Under the pieces are notes generated by a model. The model worked only from the letters and a program-made list of their open reading frames with translations, was not told the origin of the DNA and ran no database searches. Shown here in pieces: positions 7,066 to 14,445 of a stretch of 15,948 nucleotides of DNA. This DNA comes from an uncultured Coriobacteriaceae bacterium. GTDB taxonomy: Bacteria > Actinomycetota > Coriobacteriia > Coriobacteriales > Eggerthellaceae. Position numbers and translations under genes: made by a program. Location: NCBI GenBank assembly GCA_902796815.1, contig CADBQL010000157.1, positions 1 to 15,948 on the forward strand. The letters are read 5' to 3'. Within the stretch, counting starts at the first letter, position 1. Each line of letters starts with the position of its first letter.

Positions 7066-7215
7066 CAGCGGGATCCCGAAGCAAAACCCCAGGTAAGAGC
7101 GTGCCATCGGCGATTCCGCAGACACAAATTTAGATATTTTAAATCTACGAGGACAAGCCGATGCGCGCTTTCAACTGGGGTTTTGCGGGACGAGCGGATT
7201 CCTGCGAGCGGCAAC
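7066..7215 (-). repeat. Palindromic repeat element, copy B
   Basis: Inverted copy of the element at 5736-5884. The arms are GCAAAACCCCAG-type (7081-7092 and 7175-7186) and imperfect further in. The apical A+T-rich segment differs from copy A but still folds (ATTTA/TAAAT here, AACT/AGTT in A). It lies 34 nt after the stop codon of the regulator gene and upstream of the lipoprotein gene, so it could also serve as a terminator-like structure for the nitrogen operon. Confidence 0.85.
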
Positions 7216-7249
7216 TTTGCCTGAGCATAAATTGAGCATCGCAGAGTCG

Positions 7250-7918
7250 CTACGCACTCCACAAGTAGCCAACGCCGCGAACGGTTTCCAAGCGTTGGGC
7301 CAACTCGGGGCCGAGCTTGGCGCGGATACGTCGAACATGCACATCGACCGTCCGCGACCCGCCATAGTAATCGAAACCCCACACGTGCTGCAAAAGCGCA
7401 TCGCGCGAAAAAGCATGTCCAGCATGACGCACCAAAAACGAGAGGAGGGCATATTCCAAATACGTGAAATCGATTGGTTCGCCCGAAACGCTGACCTGGT
7501 ACGTCGCTAAATTGATAACCATATCGTCTACCGAAATCAACTCGGTATGCGGCGCCGACTCTCCCCCGCCAAGCAATCGCCTCACGCGCGCCAAACATTC
7601 CTCCTGCCCGGCACCATGCACGACGAAATCAGCCGAAACGGTTGCGGGCAACTTAAGCTTATCGATCTGGGAAAGGTCAATGATGACGAGCAGAGGGCAC
7701 GCCCGGTCTTCGGCTAGTGCCGCGATTTCCTCGATACGAGGAAGCGCCGAACCGCGTGCCTCGAACACGATGAGATCATGCGGAACCCCAGTCGCCAAAA
7801 GCTTCGGTATCTGAACGGTCGAACCTGCTGCCACTTCCACGTCGAACGTCGAGAGAACCTGTTGAAACTTGTAGGCGTTATCCAGGCTGTCGGCTATGAA
7901 AACAACTGTACCGCTCAT
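7250..7918 (-). CDS. GlnR-like orphan OmpR-family response regulator
   Basis: 222 residues: a receiver-like domain (1-115) and an OmpR winged-helix DNA-binding domain (about 125-222). The C-terminus (VWGFDYYGGSRTVDVHVRR, then IRAKLGPE and VRGVGYLW) closely resembles actinobacterial GlnR, the nitrogen-assimilation regulator. The receiver is atypical: the phospho-acceptor Asp position in HDLIVFEARG is Glu53, the N-terminal acidic pair is reduced to Asp10, and the usual beta-5 Lys is missing (DFVVHGAG), so phosphorylation-independent control, as known for GlnR, is likely. The start codon at 7918 shares its first base with the last base of the upstream glutamine synthetase stop, so translation is coupled. 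The frame continues 21 codons upstream inside that gene, but the family alignment starts at MSGTVVFIAD. No sensor kinase gene is adjacent. The GlnR assignment is by motif and context. Confidence 0.85.
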   Translation of the reverse strand: MSGTVVFIADSLDNAYKFQQVLSTFDVEVAAGSTVQIPKLLATGVPHDLIVFEARGSALPRIEEIAALAEDRACPLLVIIDLSQIDKLKLPATVSADFVVHGAGQEECLARVRRLLGGGESAPHTELISVDDMVINLATYQVSVSGEPIDFTYLEYALLSFLVRHAGHAFSRDALLQHVWGFDYYGGSRTVDVHVRRIRAKLGPELAQRLETVRGVGYLWSA

Positions 7919-9255
7919 CAGAGCACCGCCAGATACCGGTCGAGCTCCCAAGGACTTACGTGGCTGAGATACGCCATCCATTCAGCTCGCTTCGTTTCGA
8001 CCAGATAGGAATGGATATGTTCGCCAAGCGTACGTTTCATAAGGTCCGAGGATTCGAATAAATCAACCGCTTCGCCGAGATTCGTCGGAAGCATCTGTGC
8101 ATCGACAGCCTGCGCCGCCGCGGAATCGTATGAGAGCGAGTCCGCGCCCATCACGGGGTCGGGAGGTTCAAGCCCCTCTTCAATGCCTGCGAGCCCCGCC
8201 GCAAGCATCACGGCGAACGCCAAGTACGGATTGGCCGACGGGTCGGGACTGCGCAGCTCAATACGACAGGCATCGGGGATATCGGGCCGGTAGCCTGGAA
8301 TTCGAATGAGCGTCGATCGATTCGAGCGCGCCCACGAAATGCATGCCGGCACCTTGTCTCCGCCCAAAAGCCGCTTGTAAGAATTAACGCATTGATTTGT
8401 GATCAGGCAAAACTCAGGCGCATACTTGAGCAGCCCCGCAATGTAGCTCTTCGCTAGCTCCGAAAGGTTGTAACCGAGTGGATCGTTTTTATCAAAGAAT
8501 AAATTAACCCCATCCATGTCGAACAAGCTCTGGTGAACGTGCATGCCGCTCCCAGGCGCGTTCTGCAAAGGCTGGGGCATGAACGACGCGAACACGCCGT
8601 GCTTGGCGGCGATTTCGCGTACGACGAGCTTATACGTCATGACAGCGTCGGCCATAGAGAGCGCATCGGTATAGCGTAGGTCAATCTCGTGTTGGGACGG
8701 ACCCATCTCATGATGCGAATACTCGATGGGCACGCCCATCTTCTCGAGAGCAAGCACCGTGTCTCGCCTCAAATCGGAAGCGTAGTCGAGGCTCGTCAGA
8801 TCGAAATAACCCCCGTGATCGAGCACGTCGGGCGCATCGGGCGATTTAAAATAGTAGTACTCGACTTCAGGGCCAACGTTCAAATTGTAGCCCGCGTCGG
8901 CCGCCTGTTCGCACACGCGTCGCAGCACATTACGCGGGTCGCCTTCGAACGCCTCGCCTCCTGGCGTGCGGATATCGCAGAACATGCGTGCAACTGCGTC
9001 TTTTTCGGGACGCCATGGAAGCACCTGGAACGTTTCCGGATCGGGAAACGCCAGCATGTCAGACTCCTCGGTCGGGCTGAAACCCGCCACGCAACTGCCA
9101 TCAAAGCCCATCCCCGCGCTGAATGCATCCTCGATTTCGGACGGCGAAACGGCAAACGACTTCATCGCGCCTAATACGTCGGTAAACCACAAGCGGACGA
9201 AATGCACGTCTCTGCCCTTGATGGTCTTCATCACGAAATCGATTTCAGGATTCAT
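7918..9255 (-). CDS. Class I glutamine synthetase-like enzyme with altered flap residue
   Basis: 445 residues, the size of GSI-alpha enzymes; the family joins glutamate and ammonia with ATP in the cytoplasm. Clear motifs: GPEVEYYYF (Glu130, Glu132), HHEMGPSQHEID (Glu183, Glu190), NAPGSGMHVHQS (His239), NRSTLIRIP and RIELRSPDPSANPYLAFA (Glu333). Two departures stand out. The flap reads NSYKRLLGGDKVPAC, with Lys301 where the catalytic flap glutamate (Glu304 of Bacillus subtilis) is expected. The segment usually like GFVRIEESDM is GFSPTEESDM, lacking the GSI-alpha feedback arginine. No adenylylation tyrosine motif is seen. It may therefore be an unusual glutamine synthetase or a gamma-glutamyl-amine ligase. 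The start at 9255 is set by AAAGGTGG upstream and by alignment; the open frame upstream to 9333 is not family-like. Coupled to the GlnR-like gene. Confidence 0.93.
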   Translation of the reverse strand: MNPEIDFVMKTIKGRDVHFVRLWFTDVLGAMKSFAVSPSEIEDAFSAGMGFDGSCVAGFSPTEESDMLAFPDPETFQVLPWRPEKDAVARMFCDIRTPGGEAFEGDPRNVLRRVCEQAADAGYNLNVGPEVEYYYFKSPDAPDVLDHGGYFDLTSLDYASDLRRDTVLALEKMGVPIEYSHHEMGPSQHEIDLRYTDALSMADAVMTYKLVVREIAAKHGVFASFMPQPLQNAPGSGMHVHQSLFDMDGVNLFFDKNDPLGYNLSELAKSYIAGLLKYAPEFCLITNQCVNSYKRLLGGDKVPACISWARSNRSTLIRIPGYRPDIPDACRIELRSPDPSANPYLAFAVMLAAGLAGIEEGLEPPDPVMGADSLSYDSAAAQAVDAQMLPTNLGEAVDLFESSDLMKRTLGEHIHSYLVETKRAEWMAYLSHVSPWELDRYLAVL

Positions 9256-9352
9256 GGCCCCACCTTTCTCCACGCATGCAGTTAGCAATGCCGATCGACA
9301 CCGCAAGCTACCTGGGCGGCCGACGAGGCACATGCTTACTTAAAAAAGATAC

Positions 9353-9361
9353 TTTATATCA
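9353..9361 (-). promoter_or_regulatory. Extended -10 promoter candidate for the glutamine synthetase operon
   Basis: On the minus strand these bases read TGATATAAA, an extended -10 (TGn plus TATAAA) 98 nt before the start codon. No good -35 is present, which is usual for extended -10 or activator-dependent promoters. Confidence 0.4.
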
Positions 9362-9405
9362 TGTTGTGCCATGCTGCCCGCCTGCGCACAAAGCGCCCAT
9401 AGCGT

Positions 9406-9421
9406 TTTACGGAGTTTTAAC
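9406..9421 (-). promoter_or_regulatory. Possible GlnR-type binding half-site pair
   Basis: The minus strand reads GTTAA, 6 nt, GTAAA. The 11-bp spacing matches the known actinobacterial GlnR operator layout (GTnAC-n6-GTnAC), but the last base of each half-site is A instead of C. It lies 45 bp upstream of the -10 candidate, a fitting place for an activator. Weak match; could be chance. Confidence 0.25.
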
Positions 9422-9459
9422 TCTGCAAATGAGTCGCAAGACATCCCCAGCAACTTATT

Positions 9460-12252
9460 CTATTTACCCTCACGTTTCGCATGGCTCGATACAAAGCTTT
9501 TGAGGGTGTCGAACGTCATGCCGAGCCCCGTGTTCACGATATTGTACAATCCACCTTTCACGACTTCCGCCGCATAGGACATCGTGGAAATCTCGGGCAC
9601 CTCAACGCCTTTCAGATGGGCGTAGAGCTGCTTCAAACCAGGTGATATGTTGGGCTCCGAAAACACAAGCGTGTCGTCCATGCGATTGAACACTGACTCT
9701 ATGTAGGCACGCACGACCTGTTCGGCGTCGATGTCATGGTATTCAAGCACGAGCCCGATGTAGGTGAAGCCTCGGCGTATATGCGCTCGGCGAATATTCT
9801 CGTCGGTAACACCGAGGCGCTCGTAAATATCCATCATGTCATGCCAACGATCGAGCGACGTTCTCCAGCTCGTACGCGCAACAGATTCTGTTTTTTGCGG
9901 CGTCTCCTCACGATAGTGGTAAAACGGCTTGTCGAGGTAAACGATAGATTGCGCCTGGCACATCGTTTCGACAAGGAAGGGATTATCGGCCCAACCGGCG
10001 CCAGGGATTTCCATAAACTTGATGCCACAGCGCTCGAGAAACGTCCGCCGATACAAGGCCGACCAGATTGATGGATGATGGATAATCAGATGCGTCACGC
10101 CGGGGTCTGTCAACTTGAACGGTTGCGTAGCCGGCTTGATGCGGCCGCGGTAACTGCAATTGACACACCGCTGCTGATCAGTGTCGGGCATCCACATGCG
10201 CCAGTAGGGCGTCTTCACGATATCGACGGGCTCATCAAACGAGGCGGCAAATCCCACCATCGACGCAAGCATGCCCTCATCAATCCAATCATCGGGTTCG
10301 ACAATGGCAATCCACGTCCCGATTGCTTCGGAAATGCCGCGGTTGCACGCGCTGCCATAACCGCCGTTCGGCTTGTCGATAACGCGAATGCGTGCGTCGT
10401 TTTGGGCATGCCGCGCAAGAATTTGCGAGCAGGAGTCGGTCGAGCCGTCATTGACGCATAGGATCTCGATATTGCGCATCGTCTGGCGCTCGATGCTCAT
10501 CAACGCCTGGTGGAGATACTGCTCGACGTTGTAAATCGGCACGATGACCGATACGAGCGGCTTTTCGAGGGCAGGCTCGACATCCTCGACATCCTCGTAG
10601 GAAATCATGCTCGAATACGACTCCCCCGGCGCATATCCGTCAACATCGATGGATGCGTCAAATGGCACGACGAGCTCGAGTTGCTCGGTTACATCTGAAT
10701 CATTTCCGCTTTCGTCGAAAGCGTCTACGGGCACAATGCTTGATGCAGGCTCATCGCCAAGCGAAGACTCAAGTTCAAGTTCCAGCACCAAATTGGATTC
10801 GAGCTCCAAACTGAGCTCAGCATCGGGTTCGGGCCCGACATCGGGTTCGGGCCCGACATCGGGTTCGGACTTGGGATCGAGCTCGGCGCCGGGTTCAGGT
10901 TCAGGTTCAGGCTCGGACCCGGGCTCGACACCGGGTTCAGGTTCGGGCATGATAACGGGCTCAACATCGAGTTTGGGTTCTAGCTCGATATCGGGCTCAG
11001 ATTCGGATTCGGGCTCAAGCTCGAAACTCGTTTCGGGTTCGGTCTCAGTTTCTGGCTCGAGTTCAGGTTCCGCTTGGGGCCCTTCTTCAAGCTCAGGCTT
11101 TAGCTCCTGCTCTAACTCCAGGTTCTTATGTCCCTCACATTCGGGTTTATCGATGCCAGACTTCATCAACATGCGCCGGTTAGCAAGCAGATACGAAATC
11201 GCGCGCCCAGCTGCCGTTGCCGCCAAATCGAACACGCCGTACTCCGCAACACGCCAGCTGAGCAGGGCCTGTTGAAGCGCGCGCTCGTCTATGACAAGCT
11301 TCCCCTCGTCACTCGCGGCGAGCACGATGCGAATCAGATGCGCTGTCGGCTCATTCACATCGAGCGAGAGAATTTCGCGCGATGTGAAATTCGCGCGCCA
11401 CATTTTCCTTGCAAACGCGACGAGCGGCGCGCGCGTCTCGGCAGGTCGGCGCAGAATCGTGTACAGTTGCTCGCGCACAAACCATTTCATGAGCTCCGAT
11501 GCGTACGAATCGAGCAGCCCCGCCTCTTTCCAATCGGCGAAAATGCTTGCCGCGGCCTTCAGGTCCACCATGCAGAGCTTTTCCACATCGTCTTTGTACC
11601 CATCCATGACGGAGCCTTCTTGCGGCACACGATACCAATACAGCCGATCGGATATGAGCGCAACCGACCCAATGCGAGGATAGAGCGCAAACAGGAACTG
11701 TGCATCTTCGCCGACGCGTAGTTCCTCGTCGAACATTACGTCGCTGCGCTTGAGTACGCTCGTTCGTACGGCGAGGCGCAGATATGGGTTCGACATTTCC
11801 TTGAACAGCAGGTCCGGCGAAAACTCCGGGTAGAAGGCGTCACGCACCGTGCTGTGCTCCCTCACGAAGCGATCAGCTTCAGACTTGGGAAAATACGACC
11901 AACCGAACACGATCGCATCAGGGCATGCTGCTTGAATCGCCACGTCAATCCGCTCGAGCGCGAACGGCTCCAGATAATCATCGGCATCGAGAAAGCAGAT
12001 ATAGTCTCCCTGCGCAAGCCTGATACCGTCGTTTCGAGCGCTCGACGGTCCTCCATTGGCTTTGTGAACCACACGGACACGCTCGTCGGCCATAGCGCGA
12101 GCGCTCAACAAATCGGCCGAAGCGTCCGTTGAGCCATCGTCGATACATATGATTTCCAAATCGTCGAACGTCTGGCCACATACCGAATCCAGACATTCGT
12201 CTAAATACGATTCTGCGTTGTATACCGGTACGATAATCGAAAACCGTGCCAT
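9460..12252 (-). CDS. Tandem GT2 glycosyltransferase with Glu/Pro repeat linker
   Basis: 930 residues with two complete GT-A (family 2) domains. Domain 1 (1-330) starts FSIIVPVYNAESYLDECLDS, with IDDGSTD (38-43) and metal-binding DADD (89-92). Domain 2 (566-790) starts VSVIVPIYNVEQYLHQALMS, with VNDGSTD (600-606) and EPDDW (652-656). Between them, residues 378-500 are Glu/Pro/Leu-rich repeats, then a further acidic stretch to 560. Each domain should transfer a sugar from a nucleotide donor on the cytoplasmic face; a protein with two active sites may add two residues in succession. No membrane segment is obvious. The start at 12252 (MARFSIIVP) has GGAG 8 nt upstream; a start at 12264 would put the Shine-Dalgarno directly on the codon. 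It lies downstream of a phosphoglycosyl transferase and so likely extends the lipid-linked glycan. Donor sugars unknown. Confidence 0.93.
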   Translation of the reverse strand: MARFSIIVPVYNAESYLDECLDSVCGQTFDDLEIICIDDGSTDASADLLSARAMADERVRVVHKANGGPSSARNDGIRLAQGDYICFLDADDYLEPFALERIDVAIQAACPDAIVFGWSYFPKSEADRFVREHSTVRDAFYPEFSPDLLFKEMSNPYLRLAVRTSVLKRSDVMFDEELRVGEDAQFLFALYPRIGSVALISDRLYWYRVPQEGSVMDGYKDDVEKLCMVDLKAAASIFADWKEAGLLDSYASELMKWFVREQLYTILRRPAETRAPLVAFARKMWRANFTSREILSLDVNEPTAHLIRIVLAASDEGKLVIDERALQQALLSWRVAEYGVFDLAATAAGRAISYLLANRRMLMKSGIDKPECEGHKNLELEQELKPELEEGPQAEPELEPETETEPETSFELEPESESEPDIELEPKLDVEPVIMPEPEPGVEPGSEPEPEPEPGAELDPKSEPDVGPEPDVGPEPDAELSLELESNLVLELELESSLGDEPASSIVPVDAFDESGNDSDVTEQLELVVPFDASIDVDGYAPGESYSSMISYEDVEDVEPALEKPLVSVIVPIYNVEQYLHQALMSIERQTMRNIEILCVNDGSTDSCSQILARHAQNDARIRVIDKPNGGYGSACNRGISEAIGTWIAIVEPDDWIDEGMLASMVGFAASFDEPVDIVKTPYWRMWMPDTDQQRCVNCSYRGRIKPATQPFKLTDPGVTHLIIHHPSIWSALYRRTFLERCGIKFMEIPGAGWADNPFLVETMCQAQSIVYLDKPFYHYREETPQKTESVARTSWRTSLDRWHDMMDIYERLGVTDENIRRAHIRRGFTYIGLVLEYHDIDAEQVVRAYIESVFNRMDDTLVFSEPNISPGLKQLYAHLKGVEVPEISTMSYAAEVVKGGLYNIVNTGLGMTFDTLKSFVSSHAKREGK
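10753..11121 (-). repeat. Hexanucleotide-type repeat coding the Glu/Pro linker
   Basis: Variations of GAGCCC/GAACCC/GAGCTC encode E-P, E-L and E-T/S dipeptides over about 123 codons. Two exact 18-bp units (10821-10838 and 10839-10856) code for DVGPEP twice. Unit changes keep the frame, so linker length could vary between strains. The opposite strand reads as Gly/Ser repeats, a by-product. Confidence 0.8.
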
Positions 12253-12288
12253 GGCCTTCTCCATCCTTGCAAATCGGTGCACATAAAC

Positions 12289-12313
12289 GAGCGGAGGGTC
12301 TGACCCTCCGCTC
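12289..12313 (-). terminator. Perfect 12-bp hairpin between the phosphoglycosyl transferase and GT2 genes
   Basis: GAGCGGAGGGTC (12289-12300) and GACCCTCCGCTC (12302-12313) form a perfect GC-rich palindrome around one base. On the minus strand it starts 16 nt after the upstream stop codon and is followed by GTTTATG, too short a T-run for full termination. Partial terminator or intercistronic mRNA stabiliser. Confidence 0.55.
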
Positions 12314-12328
12314 ACCCGCACATCGATG

Positions 12329-13030
12329 TTAGCCCTCCACGTAAATGCCTTCCTGCATAAACACCGTCGCGAACGTTTTCGCAAAAACTTTGGCATCGAG
12401 CGCAAAACTCACGTTGTCGACGTATTCGATGTCAAGCGCAAGCCTATCATGCCAAGGCAACGAGTTGCGCCCATACACAGCCGCATATCCCGTGATGCCC
12501 GGCCTGACGATGAGCTTGCGCGATTCGTCTCCCTGATAAAGCTCGGTTTCGCGCTTGAGGTCGGGACGCGGGCCCACGACGCTCATGTCGCCTTTGAGTA
12601 CGTTTATAAACTGGGGTATCTCGTCGAGGCTTGTCTTGCGCATAAACGCACCAACGCGCGTCATGCGCGGGTCATCAGCCCCGTTATAGGTCGAGCCATC
12701 CTCCATAACAAGATCGGGCGCATCGACCTTCATCGAGCGCAATTTGTACATGATAAACTCGCGCCCGTCTTTTCCTACACGAGGCGCGTTGTAGAATATC
12801 GGACCTGCATCTTCCGCGCGAATAGCCGCTCCGCATACCGCTGTCACGGCACCTACAACGGGCAGGGCGCCAAGAGCTATGGCAATATCGCAAGCACGCT
12901 TTCCGAACCGTTCATATAGAGATCCGCTCGTCGGATTCTGCAATTGGTCGACAATGGAGCCCACGGCCGATACAGCTGCCACAGCACCGACGAGCATCCA
13001 CGCACGCGAACCCACACCCCGACGATTCAT
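12329..13030 (-). CDS. PglC/WcaJ-type phosphoglycosyl transferase (bacterial sugar transferase)
   Basis: 233 residues. It starts glycan assembly by moving a sugar-phosphate from a UDP-sugar to undecaprenyl phosphate at the inner membrane face. Seen: a reentrant membrane helix region RACDIAIALGALPVVGAV followed by AGPIFYNAPRVGKDGREF, YKLRSM, the catalytic Asp-Glu pair at 136-137 in KTSLDEIPQFINVLKGDMS, VGPRP and RPGITGYAAVYGRN. Compared with the roughly 200-residue PglC it has about 35 extra N-terminal residues including a hydrophobic run (WMLVGAVAAVSAVGSIV), perhaps an additional membrane anchor. Its ATG overlaps the aminotransferase stop by 4 nt (ATGA), so the two are translationally coupled. 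Neighbouring sugar aminotransferase suggests an amino-sugar substrate such as UDP-diacetylbacillosamine, though the matching dehydratase and acetyltransferase are not in the window. Confidence 0.93.
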   Translation of the reverse strand: MNRRGVGSRAWMLVGAVAAVSAVGSIVDQLQNPTSGSLYERFGKRACDIAIALGALPVVGAVTAVCGAAIRAEDAGPIFYNAPRVGKDGREFIMYKLRSMKVDAPDLVMEDGSTYNGADDPRMTRVGAFMRKTSLDEIPQFINVLKGDMSVVGPRPDLKRETELYQGDESRKLIVRPGITGYAAVYGRNSLPWHDRLALDIEYVDNVSFALDAKVFAKTFATVFMQEGIYVEG

Positions 13031-14253
13031 CGCAATCCCTCATCTTCCATCTGTGCTTTGAAGTGCTTGAACTGCCCGATTACGGTCTGAACATCTTCGT
13101 CGGAAAGCAGCGTATGCAATGGGAGCGTTATTTCGTTTTGGTATTGCGCAAGCGCATTCGGAAAATCCGCTCCGTTAAATCCGAGTTTTCGATACGCCGT
13201 GAGCAGAGGCAATGGCTTGTAATGGACGTTTGTCGAAACGCCCGCCTTCGCAAGCCGCTCGATGAGCTCGTCGCGAAACGCCTGCGTGCGCCCGCAGAGC
13301 CGCACCAGCATCAAATGGAAACTCGAAACGAATCCCGCATCTTCTGGATCCCCTTGCTCATGGCACAGCATCTGCACGCCTGCATCGGCAAGGCCGGCTT
13401 CGTAAGCCGCCACAATGGCGCGACGCCGCTCGAGCATGTCCCGATAACGGCGTAGCTGCGAAAGCCCGAGCGCCGCCTGGATGTCGGTCATATTGCACTT
13501 CCAACCAGGAAACGCAATGTCATACTCCCAAGCGCCCGCACGGTCCTTGGCCAACGCATCTTTGGTCTGGCCATGAAGTGACATGAGCATGACCTGGCTA
13601 TACGCCCACTCGTCGTCGAGCGCTCCCGGTCGCCAAGTCAACGCACCGCCTTCGGCAGTCGTCAGATTCTTGACTGCATGGAACGAAAAAGCCGTCAAAT
13701 CGCCCGCCTGCCCGGAAAGCAAGCCAGCGCGCTTGGCCCCCAGCGAATGAGCCGCATCGGCAATCACCGGCACACGTCCGAAGCGCTCCTGCACATCGCT
13801 GGACGGCTTCCACAAATCCGAAGCTGCATTCAGCGCCGCATACAAGCTATCGTAATCCGCCATGCGCCCAGCGATATCAACGGGAATAACGGCCTTGGTC
13901 TGAGGCGTTATACGGTCCGCCAACTGGCTATAGTCCATTTCGAACGAATCTGCCGCCACATCGCAAAGCACCGGAGTCGCCCCCACATGGCAGATGGGAG
14001 ATGCCGAAGCGGTGTAGGTGTAGGCGCTCGTAATCACCTCGTCACCGGGTCCGATGCCAAGCAAGCGTAGCGCGCATTCCAGCGCCGCCGTAGCAGAACC
14101 CAAACATGCGACCTTGGTCGTCCCGACGAATTGCGCAAGCTCCCGCTCGAGCTGCTTGGTCTTTGGCCCCGTTGTAATCCATCCGCTCTTAAGCGTGTCC
14201 ACAACCTCGTCGATTTCGGCCTGAGTAATATCGGGCGGCGAAAACGGTATCAC
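13027..14253 (-). CDS. DegT/DnrJ/EryC1 family nucleotide-sugar aminotransferase
   Basis: 408 residues from a GTG start. The family uses PLP and usually glutamate to aminate a UDP- or dTDP-4-keto sugar (PglE, WecE, ArnB). Motifs: MIPFSPPDITQAEIDEVVDT, GWITTGPKTKQLE, LGSATAALECALRLLGIGPG, VIADAAHSLGAK (Asp166, His169), the Schiff-base Lys195 in FSFHAVKNLTTAEGG, and WKCNMTDIQAALGLSQL. The GTG at 14253 is chosen because AAGGAG lies 5 nt upstream and the family begins there; the frame is open to 14424 but that part is not family-like. The stop overlaps the next gene's start by 4 nt. Together with the PglC-like gene it suggests synthesis of a 4-amino-sugar (bacillosamine-type) that primes the glycan; the exact sugar is inference. 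Confidence 0.94.
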   Translation of the reverse strand: MIPFSPPDITQAEIDEVVDTLKSGWITTGPKTKQLERELAQFVGTTKVACLGSATAALECALRLLGIGPGDEVITSAYTYTASASPICHVGATPVLCDVAADSFEMDYSQLADRITPQTKAVIPVDIAGRMADYDSLYAALNAASDLWKPSSDVQERFGRVPVIADAAHSLGAKRAGLLSGQAGDLTAFSFHAVKNLTTAEGGALTWRPGALDDEWAYSQVMLMSLHGQTKDALAKDRAGAWEYDIAFPGWKCNMTDIQAALGLSQLRRYRDMLERRRAIVAAYEAGLADAGVQMLCHEQGDPEDAGFVSSFHLMLVRLCGRTQAFRDELIERLAKAGVSTNVHYKPLPLLTAYRKLGFNGADFPNALAQYQNEITLPLHTLLSDEDVQTVIGQFKHFKAQMEDEGLR

Positions 14254-14285
14254 GCGTACTCCTTGCAATAGGTTTTGATTGCTAC

Positions 14286-14291
14286 ATTGTA
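14286..14291 (-). promoter_or_regulatory. Candidate -10 element of the aminotransferase promoter
   Basis: TACAAT on the minus strand, 33 nt before the GTG start, one mismatch to the sigma-70 consensus. No recognisable -35 at normal spacing. Confidence 0.35.
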
Positions 14292-14445
14292 CAACGGGAT
14301 AGGGGGTGAAGAGGTTTTTCCGCATACCCTCAACGAAACACCCTTGCCAAAACATAGATATAAAGCTTACACCGAGTCGATAGTTGCCAGCCGGCAATTG
14401 CCCAGGACAATACGGGACGGACAAAACGCATGCTGATAAATTCCC

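Noticed and set aside
9256..9333. 26-codon N-terminal extension of the glutamine synthetase
   Set aside because: The family begins at MNPEIDFV, which has a good Shine-Dalgarno sequence; the extension has none and does not look like protein.
10821..10856. Short regularly spaced repeats considered as a CRISPR array
   Set aside because: Units are adjacent coding repeats without spacers, and no cas gene is present.
10607..11275. Plus-strand frame coding for Ser/Gly-rich repeats (222 codons)
   Set aside because: It arises from the opposite strand of the Glu/Pro linker repeat of the GT2 gene and has no ribosome binding site or domain.
12253..12405. Upstream extension of the GT2 gene to an earlier start
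   Set aside because: It would run through the intercistronic hairpin into the upstream gene; the GT2 fold begins at the 12252 start, which has a ribosome binding site.
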